Assembly: GCA_035549175.1 (NCBI GenBank)
Contig: DASZRL010000114.1
Coordinates: forward strand, 1-32,331
Source: DASTSN01 sp035549175
GTDB taxonomy: Bacteria > Bacteroidota > Bacteroidia > Chitinophagales > Chitinophagaceae
Reading direction: 5' to 3'
DNA: 32,331 nucleotides
Under the pieces are notes generated by a model. That model made no database searches, had not been told where the DNA came from, and saw only the letters and a program-made list of their open reading frames with translations. Shown one piece after another: positions 1 to 8,187 of this stretch. The position numbers and the translations under genes are program-made. The stretch's first letter is position 1; every line of letters begins with the position of its first letter.

Positions 1-1991
1 GAGATCGGCTTGGGCAGCTTGACGTAATCGGAGATCACCGAGGCTAAGGATACGCTGGGATAGAAATAGCTGTTATTTTGAGAAGGCAGGGCAGAGGACT
101 TGTCCACCCGTCCGGTCACCGACAGGGTGGCATACTTGTCCAGGGAGGCGTCCAGGGCGAAGTAGGCGCTCAGCACCCGCATGTCGGAAGCAAAGCTGCT
201 GGCCTGGACGGGGTTCAGCGAGTTGCTGAAGCTATACACCCCGGGCACGTTCAGGTAATCGGTGGACGTGAAATTGGAGTTGTAGCTAAAGGAACGGATA
301 TTCCCTCCTGCCAGCCCCGACAGGTTCAGAAACTTGTTGAACGCATAATAATTATAGTTCAGCAGGATTTCGGTGTTGTTCTCGAACAGGTTGCGATGGT
401 CCTCCCGGTAGTCGCCCTTGTTACCTTCCCGACCGTATGGGTGCGCCGAAAAGGGCATTTTTTCGGTACGCAGCAGGTTGTAGGTTGTAATCTGCGTGCG
501 GCTAGTGAGGTTCAGGTTGTCATTGATCTTGTAGTTGGCGGACACATAGCCATAGATATCATTCTTGTAATGTCCCCGGAGCCATTCGTTGACCATGAAC
601 CAGGGGTTATGGTAACGCTGGTATTCAGCGAAGACGCTCTGGGTACCTACCTTACCAGGCTGCCATTCTCCCTTGATGAGGGGGGAAGTCACATCCCAAT
701 CGGCACCAGTCCAGACCGCAATGTTATAGATCAGGCTGTTGGGGCCGTAGTCCACATCCGGGAAATTGGGCGTGTACTGCCGGTTGAAGTTCAGGTTGGC
801 CTCGATCTTCAGGCGCTTGCTGGGATTGTAGGAACCATACATATTGAAATCAGTGATGTTCAGTTCCATGTTGGGAATAATGCTCTGCTGGTAGGAATGG
901 GACAGCGAGAACCGCAGGTTGTAGTTGTCCCCGTTGGCGCTGAGCGCGAGGTTGTTGGTCGTCTGGAAACCCGTACGCAGGAAACGGCCCAGGTTGTTTT
1001 TCCCGCGGGCAATCCAGGGCGTGGGTTTGATATGGCCGGTCCAGGTATACCCTCCCGGGAAGGTAGTAGTATAGTTCTGGTTGGGATCATATTCCCCGTC
1101 CCACTGCGGAATCGGCTGACCGTTGAACTTGGGGCCCCATACATCATAGTCATTGTCATTCAGGCCACCGCCTTTTCCGTCCCCGAAGGCATACAGCTCG
1201 TTTTCACCGGGACCGTATTCGTCCTGGACCCGGGGGAAGGCCAGAAAACCCTTGTCGATGGAATTGGTGGAGTTGAGCTCTACCGTGAAGCCTTTGCGGG
1301 CCTTGCTTCCCTTCTTGGTGGTAATCAGGATGGCGCCGTACTGGGCCCGGCTGCCGTACAGGGCAGCTGCGGTGGGGCCTTTCAGCACCGTATAGGATTC
1401 AATGTCATCCGGACTGATGTTCCAGGTGTCGGAGCTGATAGGGATCCCGTCTACCACGTACAGGGTGATTTCGTTGCCGCGCAGCAGAACCGTCGGCTTG
1501 CGGAGCAGTTCCGCGGAGGGGCCGACCGACAGACCGGCCACCTTGCCGGTCAGGCCGGAGATGGGGTTCTGGTCGCGGGCCTTCACGAGGTCCTCACCCT
1601 TTACTTCCTGGATGGCATAGCCCAGGCGCTTGACCTCCTTTTTCACCCCGAGCGCTGTAACGACGACTTCGGAAAGGTTCTTTTGTTCCACGGCCAGGGA
1701 GATGATGCCGCCGGCCTCAGCCCCCTTGTACTGACGGGATGCGTAACCGATATTACTGAAATTGATAAGGTCGTTGTCCCCGGCCTGGATGCTGAAGCTT
1801 CCGTCGGCATCCGTCATGGTTTGTTTGCCGGTGGTCTTGTTGACAACACTGACACCTTGCAGAGGTTGTTTCGAATCCAGGTCCAGCACTCTGCCGCTGA
1901 CTACCCGCTGCGCCAGGGCCCCGGCGGCCGTGAGCAGCAAAAGGGTCAGGGTCAGCAGGAGCTGCCTGTTGCGGGATAGGCTCTTCATCAT
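1..1991 (-). CDS. SusC/RagA-family TonB-linked outer membrane receptor (partial, C-terminus outside window)
   Basis: Translating the minus strand from the ATG at 1991 gives one open frame to the window edge (about 663 residues). It begins with a signal peptide (MMKSLSRNRQ, a Leu-rich core, then AGALAQ). A carboxypeptidase-regulatory-like/CNA-B-type domain follows at about residues 30-110 (SGRVLDLDSKQPLQGVSV, TDADGSF). Next comes the TonB-dependent plug (LSEVVVTALGVKKEVKRLGYAI, then LYVVDGIPI and AALYGSRAQYGAILITTKKG), which is the SusC/RagA signature. The beta-barrel follows and is cut off. The family imports glycans or peptides across the outer membrane with a SusD-type lipoprotein, which would lie beyond the left edge. 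A second ATG (1988) is equally usable as start. The ORF is not closed in the window, so length and substrate cannot be judged. A long + strand open frame (78-1979) is its GC-driven shadow. Confidence 0.95.
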   Translation of the reverse strand, partial: MMKSLSRNRQLLLTLTLLLLTAAGALAQRVVSGRVLDLDSKQPLQGVSVVNKTTGKQTMTDADGSFSIQAGDNDLINFSNIGYASRQYKGAEAGGIISLAVEQKNLSEVVVTALGVKKEVKRLGYAIQEVKGEDLVKARDQNPISGLTGKVAGLSVGPSAELLRKPTVLLRGNEITLYVVDGIPISSDTWNISPDDIESYTVLKGPTAAALYGSRAQYGAILITTKKGSKARKGFTVELNSTNSIDKGFLAFPRVQDEYGPGENELYAFGDGKGGGLNDNDYDVWGPKFNGQPIPQWDGEYDPNQNYTTTFPGGYTWTGHIKPTPWIARGKNNLGRFLRTGFQTTNNLALSANGDNYNLRFSLSHSYQQSIIPNMELNITDFNMYGSYNPSKRLKIEANLNFNRQYTPNFPDVDYGPNSLIYNIAVWTGADWDVTSPLIKGEWQPGKVGTQSVFAEYQRYHNPWFMVNEWLRGHYKNDIYGYVSANYKINDNLNLTSRTQITTYNLLRTEKMPFSAHPYGREGNKGDYREDHRNLFENNTEILLNYNYYAFNKFLNLSGLAGGNIRSFSYNSNFTSTDYLNVPGVYSFSNSLNPVQASSFASDMRVLSAYFALDASLDKYATLSVTGRVDKSSALPSQNNSYFYPSVSLASVISDYVKLPKPI

Positions 1992-2206
1992 AATGCAATT
2001 AGTTTTTAATTGTTAGAGGACGATCAGGGCACAAAACTCTCCCGGCTGTATTATGCAGCGTTTACCGGAAAATGAATGAATGATTACTGAAAAATAAAAT
2101 TTGTGTAAACCGGAAATTGATAACAATCCCGTAACGATTCAGTAAGATGAATCCCGGAAATTTCCTGACGCAATCGTTTGTGTGCGGCAGGCAGTACACC
2201 GGTTAA

Positions 2207-5125
2207 TCAGGACCGCAGCGAAGCGTAAAGTATCTCCACGGGATGGAGCGCGGTGCGGCCGGTACCGTCCTTGATCTGGTGGCGGCAGCTGGTGCCGGGA
2301 GCCGCTACCCATGTATCCTCACCCTGCTTGCGGATGGATGGAAACAGAACGAGTTCCCCGATTTTCATGGACAGGTCGTAGTGTTCCTTTTCGTAGCCAA
2401 AGGAACCCGCCATACCGCAGCAGCCGGAAGGTATGGTTTGTACCTGGTACTGGGCAGGCAGGGAAAGCAGTTTTACGGTGGGTGCCAGCGAGGAAAGCGC
2501 CTTCTGCTGGCAATGACCATGGAGAAGGATCGTACGGGGTTCGCCGGTGAACTGGTCACCCCGGATATGTCCTTTCTCGGCTTCGGCAGCCAGGAATTCC
2601 TCGAGGGTAAACACATGGCGGGCTAGCCGGCGGGCGGTTTCGTACTGGTTATCATCCGCCAGGTCCACGTATTCATCCCGGAAACAGAGTATGGCGGAGG
2701 GTTCTATGCCCACCAGCGGCGCCTCCTCGCTGATCAGGGGGGCCAGGATGCTTATGTTGCGGTTGGCGATTTGTTTGGCGCGACGCAGCAGGCCCTTGGA
2801 CAACCAGGTACGCCCGCTCTCCAGGTGGTCAGGGAGGAGGACCTCGTAGCCCAGTTTTTCCAGCAGCAGGATGGCCTTGATCCCGACCTCTGTATCCTGG
2901 TAATTGGTGAATTCATCGCAGAACAGGTACACGCGGCGCTTGCCCGTGGCGGGATTTTTTCTTCGGTGACGGCGGAACCAGCTGCGCAGGGTGGTGCGGT
3001 ATAGCGTAGGCATGCTTCGCCGGGTGGCAAAACCGGAAATCCGCTTGATCAGCGACCCCGTCAGCGGGTTGGTCACCAGGAAGTTGTACATGCCCGGCAG
3101 CAGGGAGCCCAGCCGGGCTGAACGGGTGAAGCCGGCGATCAGCCTCGCCCGGAAAGGCACCCCGTTGGCATCATAATAGTGTTGCAGAAACTCCGCTTTG
3201 AGTTTGGCCACGTCCACATTGGAGGGGCATTCGGATTTGCACCCCTTGCAGCTCAGGCAGAGATCCATGACCTCATAGATCTCGGGATGGTCGAAGCGGT
3301 TGGCTTTGTTTGAATGGGTGAGGAATTCCCGCAGGATATTGGCCCGTGCACGGGTCGTGTCTTTCTCACTGCGCGTAGCCATATAGGAGGGGCACATGGT
3401 GCCGCCGGAAAGGTGAGTCTTGCGGCAGTCACCCGAACCGTTACACTGCTCGGCATGCTGTAGGATATCCTGCCGGTGAAAGCGGAAGATGGTCTGGAAC
3501 GCGGGTGTTTGCTGGCCGGGGGTATACCGCAGCATCGTGTTCATCGGCGGGGTGTCGACGATCTTGTTGGGATTGAAAATATGGTCGGGGTCCCAGGCCT
3601 GCTTGATCTGTTTCATAAGTTCGTAATTCCTGCGGCCGACCATCTGGGGAATGAATTCCCCGCGCAGGCGGCCGTCACCATGCTCCCCGCTCAGGGATCC
3701 CTGGTATTTTTTAACCAGGGTGGCTATCTCCCCGGCAATGGTGCGGAACAGCCGGTTGCCTTCTTCCGTCTTCAGGTTCAGAATAGGCCGCAGGTGGATC
3801 TCTCCGCTGCCTGCATGAGCATAATGGACGGAATACAGGTTATATTTTTTAAGGATCTCGTTAAAGTCCCGGATATAGGCCGGCAGATCCTGTACATCCA
3901 CAGCCGTGTCCTCGATGACCGGAACGGCCTTTTCATCCCCCGGCATATTGCCCAGCAATCCCAGGCCAGCCTTCCGCAGGGACCAGATCTTTTTGGTATC
4001 CTCGCCAAACAACAGGGGAAAATGGTATCCCAGGCCGGCCGCGCGCATGTCGGCCTCCACATGGGCAGCCACTTCACGAATCTCCTCGCGGGTAGGGCGG
4101 TGGAATTCCACAACCAGGATCGCTCCCGGGTCGCCCTGTACAAAAAAGCGGTTCTTTCGCTGCTCGATATTATCCTTGGTGCACTCCAGGATATAATGAT
4201 CGATCAATTCGCTGGCACTTGGATGGTACTGCATGGCAATCAGGTTCGCCCGCAGGGATTCGTCGATGCTGTGGAAATGTACGCATAACAATCCGCTCTC
4301 CCGGGGGGGCAGCGGTACGATATTGAGCTTGATTTCGGTGAGGAAGGCCAGCGTGCCTTCCGATCCGGCGATCAGCTTACAGAAATTAAAGGGGTCCCCG
4401 CCGGCAGTGAAGGGGGCGGTTTCCACCAATAGGTCCAGGGCATATCCCGTGTTGCGGCGTTCCACGCTTTTTTTGGGAAACTCCCGGCGGATCTCCTGCT
4501 GGTTTTCAAAATTACTCAACAGGCTTCGCGTCGTCCGGTAGATGCTGCCCTCCAAACCGGGCCCTTCGCATTTGGCATGGAACGCATCCAGGTCCAGGGG
4601 GCCAAAGGTCGCCTCGGTACCGTCACTGAGCAGGGCCCTGACCTCCAGCAGGTGCTCCCGGGTACTGCGATAAACCACGGAATTGGAGCCGCAGGAGTTG
4701 TTTCCCACCATACCTCCGATCATGGCCCGGTTGGCGGTGGATGTTTCAGGGCCGAATAAAAACCCGTATGGCTTGAGAAAGGCATTCAGTTCATCCCGAA
4801 TCACGCCGGGCTGCACCCGTACCCAGCGTTCTTTTTCGTTGATTTCCAGTATCCGGGTAAAATACTTGGACAGGTCCACCACGATCCCGCTGCCCACGAC
4901 CTGCCCGGCCAGGGAGGTCCCCGCTGTCCGGGGGATCAGGGATGTCTTTTCCCGGCGGGCGAAAGCGATCAGCAGGCGGATATCTTCCACGGTCCTGGGC
5001 AGGGCGACCGCCAGGGGCATTTCCCGGTAGGCCGAGGCATCGGTGGCATACAGGGTACGCATGGTCGTGTCGAAATAAAATTCACCTTCCAGTTGGCGGG
5101 CCAGTTGCTGCAGCTTTTCGTTCAT
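2207..5125 (-). CDS. FAD-linked oxidase / Fe-S oxidoreductase fusion (GlcD-GlcF or D-lactate dehydrogenase-like)
   Basis: This 972-aa protein joins two modules. The N-terminal half is a PCMH-type FAD domain (PRTAGTSLAGQVVG near 65-78; MIGGMVGNNSCGSNSV near 135-150) plus FAD-oxidase C domain with HYAHAGSGEIHLRPI and GEHGDGRLRGE. The C-terminal half has Cys motifs of a ferredoxin-like/GlpC region (CLSCKGCKSECP) and CCG-type heterodisulfide-reductase-like segments (HGHCQQKA; PSGCCGMAGSFG near residue 900). Proteins of this architecture oxidise 2-hydroxyacids such as D-lactate or glycolate and pass electrons through Fe-S centres to the membrane quinone pool; the substrate cannot be read from sequence. 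No signal peptide or membrane helix is apparent. The ATG at 5125 has a TAATTTTG box about 50 nt upstream, supporting this start. It is monocistronic as far as the window shows. Confidence 0.93.
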   Translation of the reverse strand: MNEKLQQLARQLEGEFYFDTTMRTLYATDASAYREMPLAVALPRTVEDIRLLIAFARREKTSLIPRTAGTSLAGQVVGSGIVVDLSKYFTRILEINEKERWVRVQPGVIRDELNAFLKPYGFLFGPETSTANRAMIGGMVGNNSCGSNSVVYRSTREHLLEVRALLSDGTEATFGPLDLDAFHAKCEGPGLEGSIYRTTRSLLSNFENQQEIRREFPKKSVERRNTGYALDLLVETAPFTAGGDPFNFCKLIAGSEGTLAFLTEIKLNIVPLPPRESGLLCVHFHSIDESLRANLIAMQYHPSASELIDHYILECTKDNIEQRKNRFFVQGDPGAILVVEFHRPTREEIREVAAHVEADMRAAGLGYHFPLLFGEDTKKIWSLRKAGLGLLGNMPGDEKAVPVIEDTAVDVQDLPAYIRDFNEILKKYNLYSVHYAHAGSGEIHLRPILNLKTEEGNRLFRTIAGEIATLVKKYQGSLSGEHGDGRLRGEFIPQMVGRRNYELMKQIKQAWDPDHIFNPNKIVDTPPMNTMLRYTPGQQTPAFQTIFRFHRQDILQHAEQCNGSGDCRKTHLSGGTMCPSYMATRSEKDTTRARANILREFLTHSNKANRFDHPEIYEVMDLCLSCKGCKSECPSNVDVAKLKAEFLQHYYDANGVPFRARLIAGFTRSARLGSLLPGMYNFLVTNPLTGSLIKRISGFATRRSMPTLYRTTLRSWFRRHRRKNPATGKRRVYLFCDEFTNYQDTEVGIKAILLLEKLGYEVLLPDHLESGRTWLSKGLLRRAKQIANRNISILAPLISEEAPLVGIEPSAILCFRDEYVDLADDNQYETARRLARHVFTLEEFLAAEAEKGHIRGDQFTGEPRTILLHGHCQQKALSSLAPTVKLLSLPAQYQVQTIPSGCCGMAGSFGYEKEHYDLSMKIGELVLFPSIRKQGEDTWVAAPGTSCRHQIKDGTGRTALHPVEILYASLRS

Positions 5126-5172
5126 CGTGACTTCTTGCGGTTAGGGAGCCGGATACCCGGTCCGGATGGCTG

Positions 5173-5180
5173 CAAAATTA
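5173..5180 (-). promoter_or_regulatory. Candidate -7 promoter box of the FAD/Fe-S oxidoreductase gene
   Basis: On the minus strand this reads TAATTTTG, an exact match to the Bacteroidota -7 consensus TAnnTTTG, 48 nt upstream of the ATG at 5125. No convincing TTTG -33 element is visible at the usual spacing, so the call rests on the box and its position. Confidence 0.45.
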
Positions 5181-5286
5181 CCGCTTTGTGGCCGTATTCC
5201 GCCCGGCGTATCGGTACGCCTGCTCCTTCAGACTGGCTCGGGCAGGACCGGGTTGGCCACCTGGTTGCACGGAGTGCTTGTACCCA

Positions 5287-5541
5287 TTAATAGCCTAGCA
5301 GGGTAAGCACCTTCTCCAGGAAGATTTCCCGCACGCAGGGGCCCCTGCATTCCACGCAGGTCAGGCTTACCGCGGCCCGGATCACACCTCGGGGCATCCC
5401 GGGCAGGGCCGCGTGGATATGGGAAACCAGGTAATCGGCTTCCCAGAATTCAGGGCAGTTAACCAGGTGCGGATCCTCTCCCGCATTGAGTTTGCGGATT
5501 TCAAAGGCAGTCCAGTCAATGGAAATCTGTTGGGCTGACAT
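5287..5541 (-). CDS. Small hypothetical protein with a CxxCxxxC motif
   Basis: An 84-aa frame starting at the ATG at 5541 (MSAQQISIDWTAFEIRKL). An in-frame TTG at 5583 would add 14 residues but lies in a GC-rich repeat and is less likely. The protein is soluble and ends with TCVECRGPCVREIFLEKVL, whose three cysteines (CxxCxxxC) could bind a metal or Fe-S cluster or act in redox; no fourth ligand is visible nearby. I do not recognise the family. It diverges from the sensory operon that begins at 5676, and the palindrome GTATTAATAC (5602-5611) lies in the shared intergenic region, about 60 nt upstream of this start, so it could belong to the same regulon. Coding status is supported by protein-like composition and clean gene spacing, but not by homology. 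Confidence 0.6.
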   Translation of the reverse strand: MSAQQISIDWTAFEIRKLNAGEDPHLVNCPEFWEADYLVSHIHAALPGMPRGVIRAAVSLTCVECRGPCVREIFLEKVLTLLGY

Positions 5542-5599
5542 GGCGTGAAAGTAGCCATTACCGGCCGGCCGGCCCTTCGGCAATTACCCGACCCTAGCC

Positions 5600-5613
5600 C
5601 CGTATTAATACCC
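5600..5613. promoter_or_regulatory. Palindromic operator candidate, upstream end of the sensory operon
   Basis: CCGTATTAATACCC contains the perfect 10-bp palindrome GTATTAATAC at 5602-5611. The identical 14-mer recurs at 8115-8128 after the regulator gene, and a relaxed version (GGGTATTAACC) sits at 7414-7424 just before it. Repetition confined to the borders of one two-component operon suggests a binding site for its NarL-type regulator, made by inference only. It also lies upstream of the divergent small gene (5287-5541). Confidence 0.5.
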
Positions 5614-5675
5614 GTTTACCGCCGCGCCCGATCTCCGAATTTGCGGTTGCATTGATTACCTTAAAAACCAACTGT

Positions 5676-6035
5676 ATGAGTAATTTCATTTCTCTCCAGC
5701 AAGCCATCGACATGACTACCCGCTATCGCAATGAAATGGGGCAGATTGTGTCACCCCTCTATGCCGGCAAGGACATCCTTCCCATCTGTGAAAAATTTGA
5801 TCAGCAGGCCTTTGCTTCCCTTCTTGGTGAGCCGGGCTGTGTCGCGGTCCGCATTTACCTGGGCATGGACCCGGACCTGAAAATCCGCCTGATCGCGGTC
5901 GGGGTGAACGACCAGGACCAGGACATCATCCCCGCCTCGGCTGGCGCAGGCCAGGCCTCCACGGAACCCTATATTATCGAGGATGGGATCAGGTGCCCGG
6001 ATATTTGCCCGGCGTCCAGTCCCCTGAATACGTAA
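5676..6035 (+). CDS. Small soluble hypothetical protein, first gene of the sensory operon
   Basis: The ATG at 5676 (MSNFISLQQAIDMTTRYR) gives 119 aa; a TTG at 5652 would add eight residues but is less likely. There is no signal peptide, membrane segment or recognisable motif. The protein has a fairly acidic C-terminal half (VNDQDQDIIPASAGAG) and ends in a Cys pair (CPDIC). I do not recognise the family. It ends 10 nt before the 7-TM gene, which in turn overlaps the histidine kinase gene, so all four are very probably one transcript. A cytoplasmic adaptor, sensor or effector linked to the kinase is a reasonable guess from context, not from the sequence itself. Confidence 0.75.
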   Translation: MSNFISLQQAIDMTTRYRNEMGQIVSPLYAGKDILPICEKFDQQAFASLLGEPGCVAVRIYLGMDPDLKIRLIAVGVNDQDQDIIPASAGAGQASTEPYIIEDGIRCPDICPASSPLNT

Positions 6036-6045
6036 TTTTAACCTG

Positions 6046-6699
6046 ATGAACTATACGATCATGCTCATTACGAGCTTTAGCATCCTGCTTCCTGCGATAG
6101 CCGGTATCGTCCGTTACCGGAAAATTGACCCTAGCTTCCGGCCCTTCCTGATCCTGGTGTGGATTGGCCTGGCCAATGAATTGCTTAGCGTGTGGGTCGC
6201 TGAAAACGGTCACTCCAACGCGATAAACAGCAATATCTATGTCCTGGTCGAATCGTTGATGATCACCTGGCAGTTCCGGCGCTGGGGTAATTTTGAAAGG
6301 GTCCCCCGGATGTTCTATCTCCTGGTTGCGATCCTGATCGCTGGCTGGGGGTTAGAGAATTTCTATTTTTTTTCCATCCGCAGTTTCAGCAGCTGGTTCC
6401 GGATCCTGTATTCCCTGATCATCGTGCTGATGAGCGTACACCAGATCAACCGCCTGATCCTGCGGGAACGGGGTGCGATGCTGAAAAATCCGGTTTTCCT
6501 GATCTGCCTGGGATTCATCGTATATTTCACGTATAAGGCGATCATTGAGACCTTCTGGGTGTATGGGTTGAACACAGGACGTGAATTCAGGATCAACGTG
6601 TACCTGATCCTGGCCTGGATCAACTTCCTGGTCAATTGTATTTTCGCCCTGGCAATACTATGGATTCCCACCAAGCTTCGATTTACGCTGCCGTCCTGA
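6046..6699 (+). CDS. 7-TM integral membrane protein of the sensory operon
   Basis: This 217-aa protein is almost entirely hydrophobic helices. I count seven: about residues 3-21, 29-51, 64-78, 90-111, 121-139, 151-170 and 181-207. Short basic loops lie between them (RRWGNFERVPR; NRLILRERGAMLK). There is no signal peptide and no catalytic motif. Its 3' end overlaps the kinase gene start by 40 nt (6660-6699), which points to translational coupling. The adjacent kinase has only one short N-terminal helix and no sensor domain, so the 7-TM protein could be the ligand- or membrane-sensing partner. That role is inferred from gene order. No named family can be assigned with confidence. Confidence 0.88.
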   Translation: MNYTIMLITSFSILLPAIAGIVRYRKIDPSFRPFLILVWIGLANELLSVWVAENGHSNAINSNIYVLVESLMITWQFRRWGNFERVPRMFYLLVAILIAGWGLENFYFFSIRSFSSWFRILYSLIIVLMSVHQINRLILRERGAMLKNPVFLICLGFIVYFTYKAIIETFWVYGLNTGREFRINVYLILAWINFLVNCIFALAILWIPTKLRFTLPS

Positions 6700-7406
6700 T
6701 CGTCAGTGTGGTAGTCGGCCTGATCCTGGCCTATTTCCTGGTCAGCCTGATCAGGCAGCAGCGTCGTTACCAGCAGCTGCATAAGGCGCGCATCCTGGCG
6801 GAGGTTACCACCCTGGAGCGGGAGCGTGCCCGGATTGCCTCCGACCTGCATGATGAGATCGGCCCCTTGCTGCTGGCTGCGCGGTATAAGCTCAATGGCC
6901 TGGACCCCCAGTCAGCCGAGGACGAACTGATTATGAAGGGGATCAATGACCACCTGGATGGAATCCTGCAGCGGATGCGTGAAATTTCCAATGACCTGTT
7001 GCCGGAAAGCCTGCTGCGCAAGGGCCTGGTGGTGGCCATCGGCGAATCCGTCCGGCGGATCAGCGGAACGGACAATCTCACCATTCAGTTTACATTTGGG
7101 GTGGTCAGGGACCTGCCGCAGGAGAAATCCATTCACCTGTACCGGATTGTCCAGGAACTGATCCAGAACACCTTGAAGCATGCCCGTTCCACGCTCCTGG
7201 AACTGGACCTCCGCGAAATCAGGGGTAAACTCGTGCTGGAGGCCCGTGATAACGGCCAGGGTTTCGACCAGCGTTCCCGGCAGGCTGAATTGAAGGGGAT
7301 GGGTCTCAGAAACCTCCTGACCCGAACCGAAATCCTGGGTGGCCACATGTACCTGGATACCTTTCCCGGGCGGGGGACCCATTATCTGTTTGAATGGCCC
7401 CTGTGA
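6660..7406 (+). CDS. Sensor histidine kinase, HisKA_3/NarL-partner type
   Basis: The ATG at 6660 gives 248 aa (a TTG at 6636 is also in frame). Residues 8-31 form one transmembrane helix and 33-58 a helix likely to be a coiled coil. The HisKA_3 dimerisation/phosphoacceptor segment is ERARIASDLHDEIGPLL, with the phosphorylated His at about residue 64. The HATPase_c domain follows: N-box ELIQNTLKHA (Asn about 170), G1 box DNGQGF (197-202) and G2-like GMGL (213-216). There is no periplasmic or PAS sensor domain, so input probably comes from a partner, perhaps the overlapping 7-TM protein. The response regulator gene starts 31 nt downstream. The kinase should autophosphorylate and pass phosphate to that regulator. 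Confidence 0.95.
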   Translation: MDSHQASIYAAVLIVSVVVGLILAYFLVSLIRQQRRYQQLHKARILAEVTTLERERARIASDLHDEIGPLLLAARYKLNGLDPQSAEDELIMKGINDHLDGILQRMREISNDLLPESLLRKGLVVAIGESVRRISGTDNLTIQFTFGVVRDLPQEKSIHLYRIVQELIQNTLKHARSTLLELDLREIRGKLVLEARDNGQGFDQRSRQAELKGMGLRNLLTRTEILGGHMYLDTFPGRGTHYLFEWPL

Positions 7407-7437
7407 ATTGGGGGGGTATTAACCGAACCATACTGAA

Positions 7438-8109
7438 ATGACAAAAACAAACCAAGCTGGACGAATCCGGGTCGTTATCGCCGACGATCACCAACTGCTC
7501 CGCGAGGGATTCCGGACCATGCTTCGCCGGGCAACCGACATCGAGATCGTCGGAGAAGCTGCGGACGGCCTGGAACTGATTGACCTGGTTGACGAACTGC
7601 ATCCCGATGTGGTCATCACCGATATCCAGATGCCCCGCCAGGACGGCATTGCCTGTACCCGGATCATCCAGGAACGCTTTCCCCAGACCGGCGTCATTGC
7701 CCTTACCATGTTCAGCGAGGACAGCCTGGTCATCGATATGCTGGAAGCAGGCGCCCGGGGCTACCTGGTAAAAAACGCAGGTAAGCAGGAGATTATTGAG
7801 GCGATCCACGCCGTGCACGAACACCGAACCTATTATTGCCGGACCACCTCTGAGAAACTGACCCGGCTGATCGCAGCAAGCCGGTACCTGCCGGGGAGAA
7901 AGGGAAGGAAGCCTGTATTCTCAGAACGCGAACGGCAGATCATCCAACTGGTTTGCGAAGGGCTGTCCAACAAGGAAATTGCGGCCCGCCTGGAAATCAG
8001 CACCCGGACCGTGGAAGGACACCGGGAAAATATCCAGCTCAAAATGGAAGTACACAATAGTGCAGGGATCGTGGTGTATGCGATCCGCAATGGGCTATTC
8101 AAAATTTGA
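7438..8109 (+). CDS. NarL/LuxR-family response regulator
   Basis: This 223-aa regulator has a receiver domain at residues 10-125 with the acidic pair D16/D17 (IADDHQLL), phospho-acceptor D62 (VVITDIQMP), T90 (ALTMFS) and K112 (YLVKNAG). A LuxR-type HTH follows at about 157-218 (FSERERQIIQLVCEGLSNKE, IAARLEISTRTVEGHR). All residues needed for phosphorylation and DNA binding are present. It is the last gene of the sensory operon and the obvious partner of the upstream kinase. A GGGTATTAACC half-palindrome lies 14 nt before its ATG, and fuller copies of the same motif flank the operon, so autoregulation is plausible. The output genes are not known; candidates nearby are the operon itself, the divergent Cys-motif gene, and the non-coding segment at 8188-8279. 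Confidence 0.96.
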   Translation: MTKTNQAGRIRVVIADDHQLLREGFRTMLRRATDIEIVGEAADGLELIDLVDELHPDVVITDIQMPRQDGIACTRIIQERFPQTGVIALTMFSEDSLVIDMLEAGARGYLVKNAGKQEIIEAIHAVHEHRTYYCRTTSEKLTRLIAASRYLPGRKGRKPVFSERERQIIQLVCEGLSNKEIAARLEISTRTVEGHRENIQLKMEVHNSAGIVVYAIRNGLFKI

Positions 8110-8114
8110 ACGGT

Positions 8115-8154
8115 CCGTATTAATACCCCGGTGTTACCCCGTATAAATACGGGG
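8115..8154. promoter_or_regulatory. Tandem palindromic operator candidates downstream of the regulator gene
   Basis: Two related palindromes lie only 8 bp apart. CCGTATTAATACCC (8115-8128) is identical to the site at 5600-5613. CCCCGTATAAATACGGGG (8137-8154) has 8-nt arms around a central AA. Both share the half-site CCGTAT/ATACGG. They begin six bases after the regulator stop codon and end 21 bp before a TAGCTTTG promoter box, the position where an activator would bind. Assignment to the regulator encoded at 7438-8109 is inference. Confidence 0.5.
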
Positions 8155-8175
8155 CAATGGAATGTCTTTGCAAAG

Positions 8176-8183
8176 TAGCTTTG
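8176..8183 (+). promoter_or_regulatory. Candidate -7 promoter box in front of a non-coding segment
   Basis: TAGCTTTG matches the Bacteroidota TAnnTTTG consensus. The same octamer stands before the oxidoreductase gene at 11895. No good -33 element is visible; instead the CCCCGTAT palindrome occupies the region just upstream. It partly overlaps a GCAAAG/CTTTGC inverted repeat (8170-8184). No coding frame follows before the terminator at 8249. Confidence 0.4.
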
Positions 8184-8187
8184 CCAG

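Noticed and set aside
78..1979. 633-aa open frame on the + strand
   Set aside because: It lies antisense to the SusC-like receptor, whose minus-strand frame contains signal peptide, carboxypeptidase-like domain and plug motifs. The + frame has no recognisable domain and is explained by GC-rich third positions.
3476..4288. 270-aa open frame on the + strand
   Set aside because: Antisense shadow of the FAD/Fe-S oxidoreductase gene, which carries clear FAD and Cys motifs in the minus frame.
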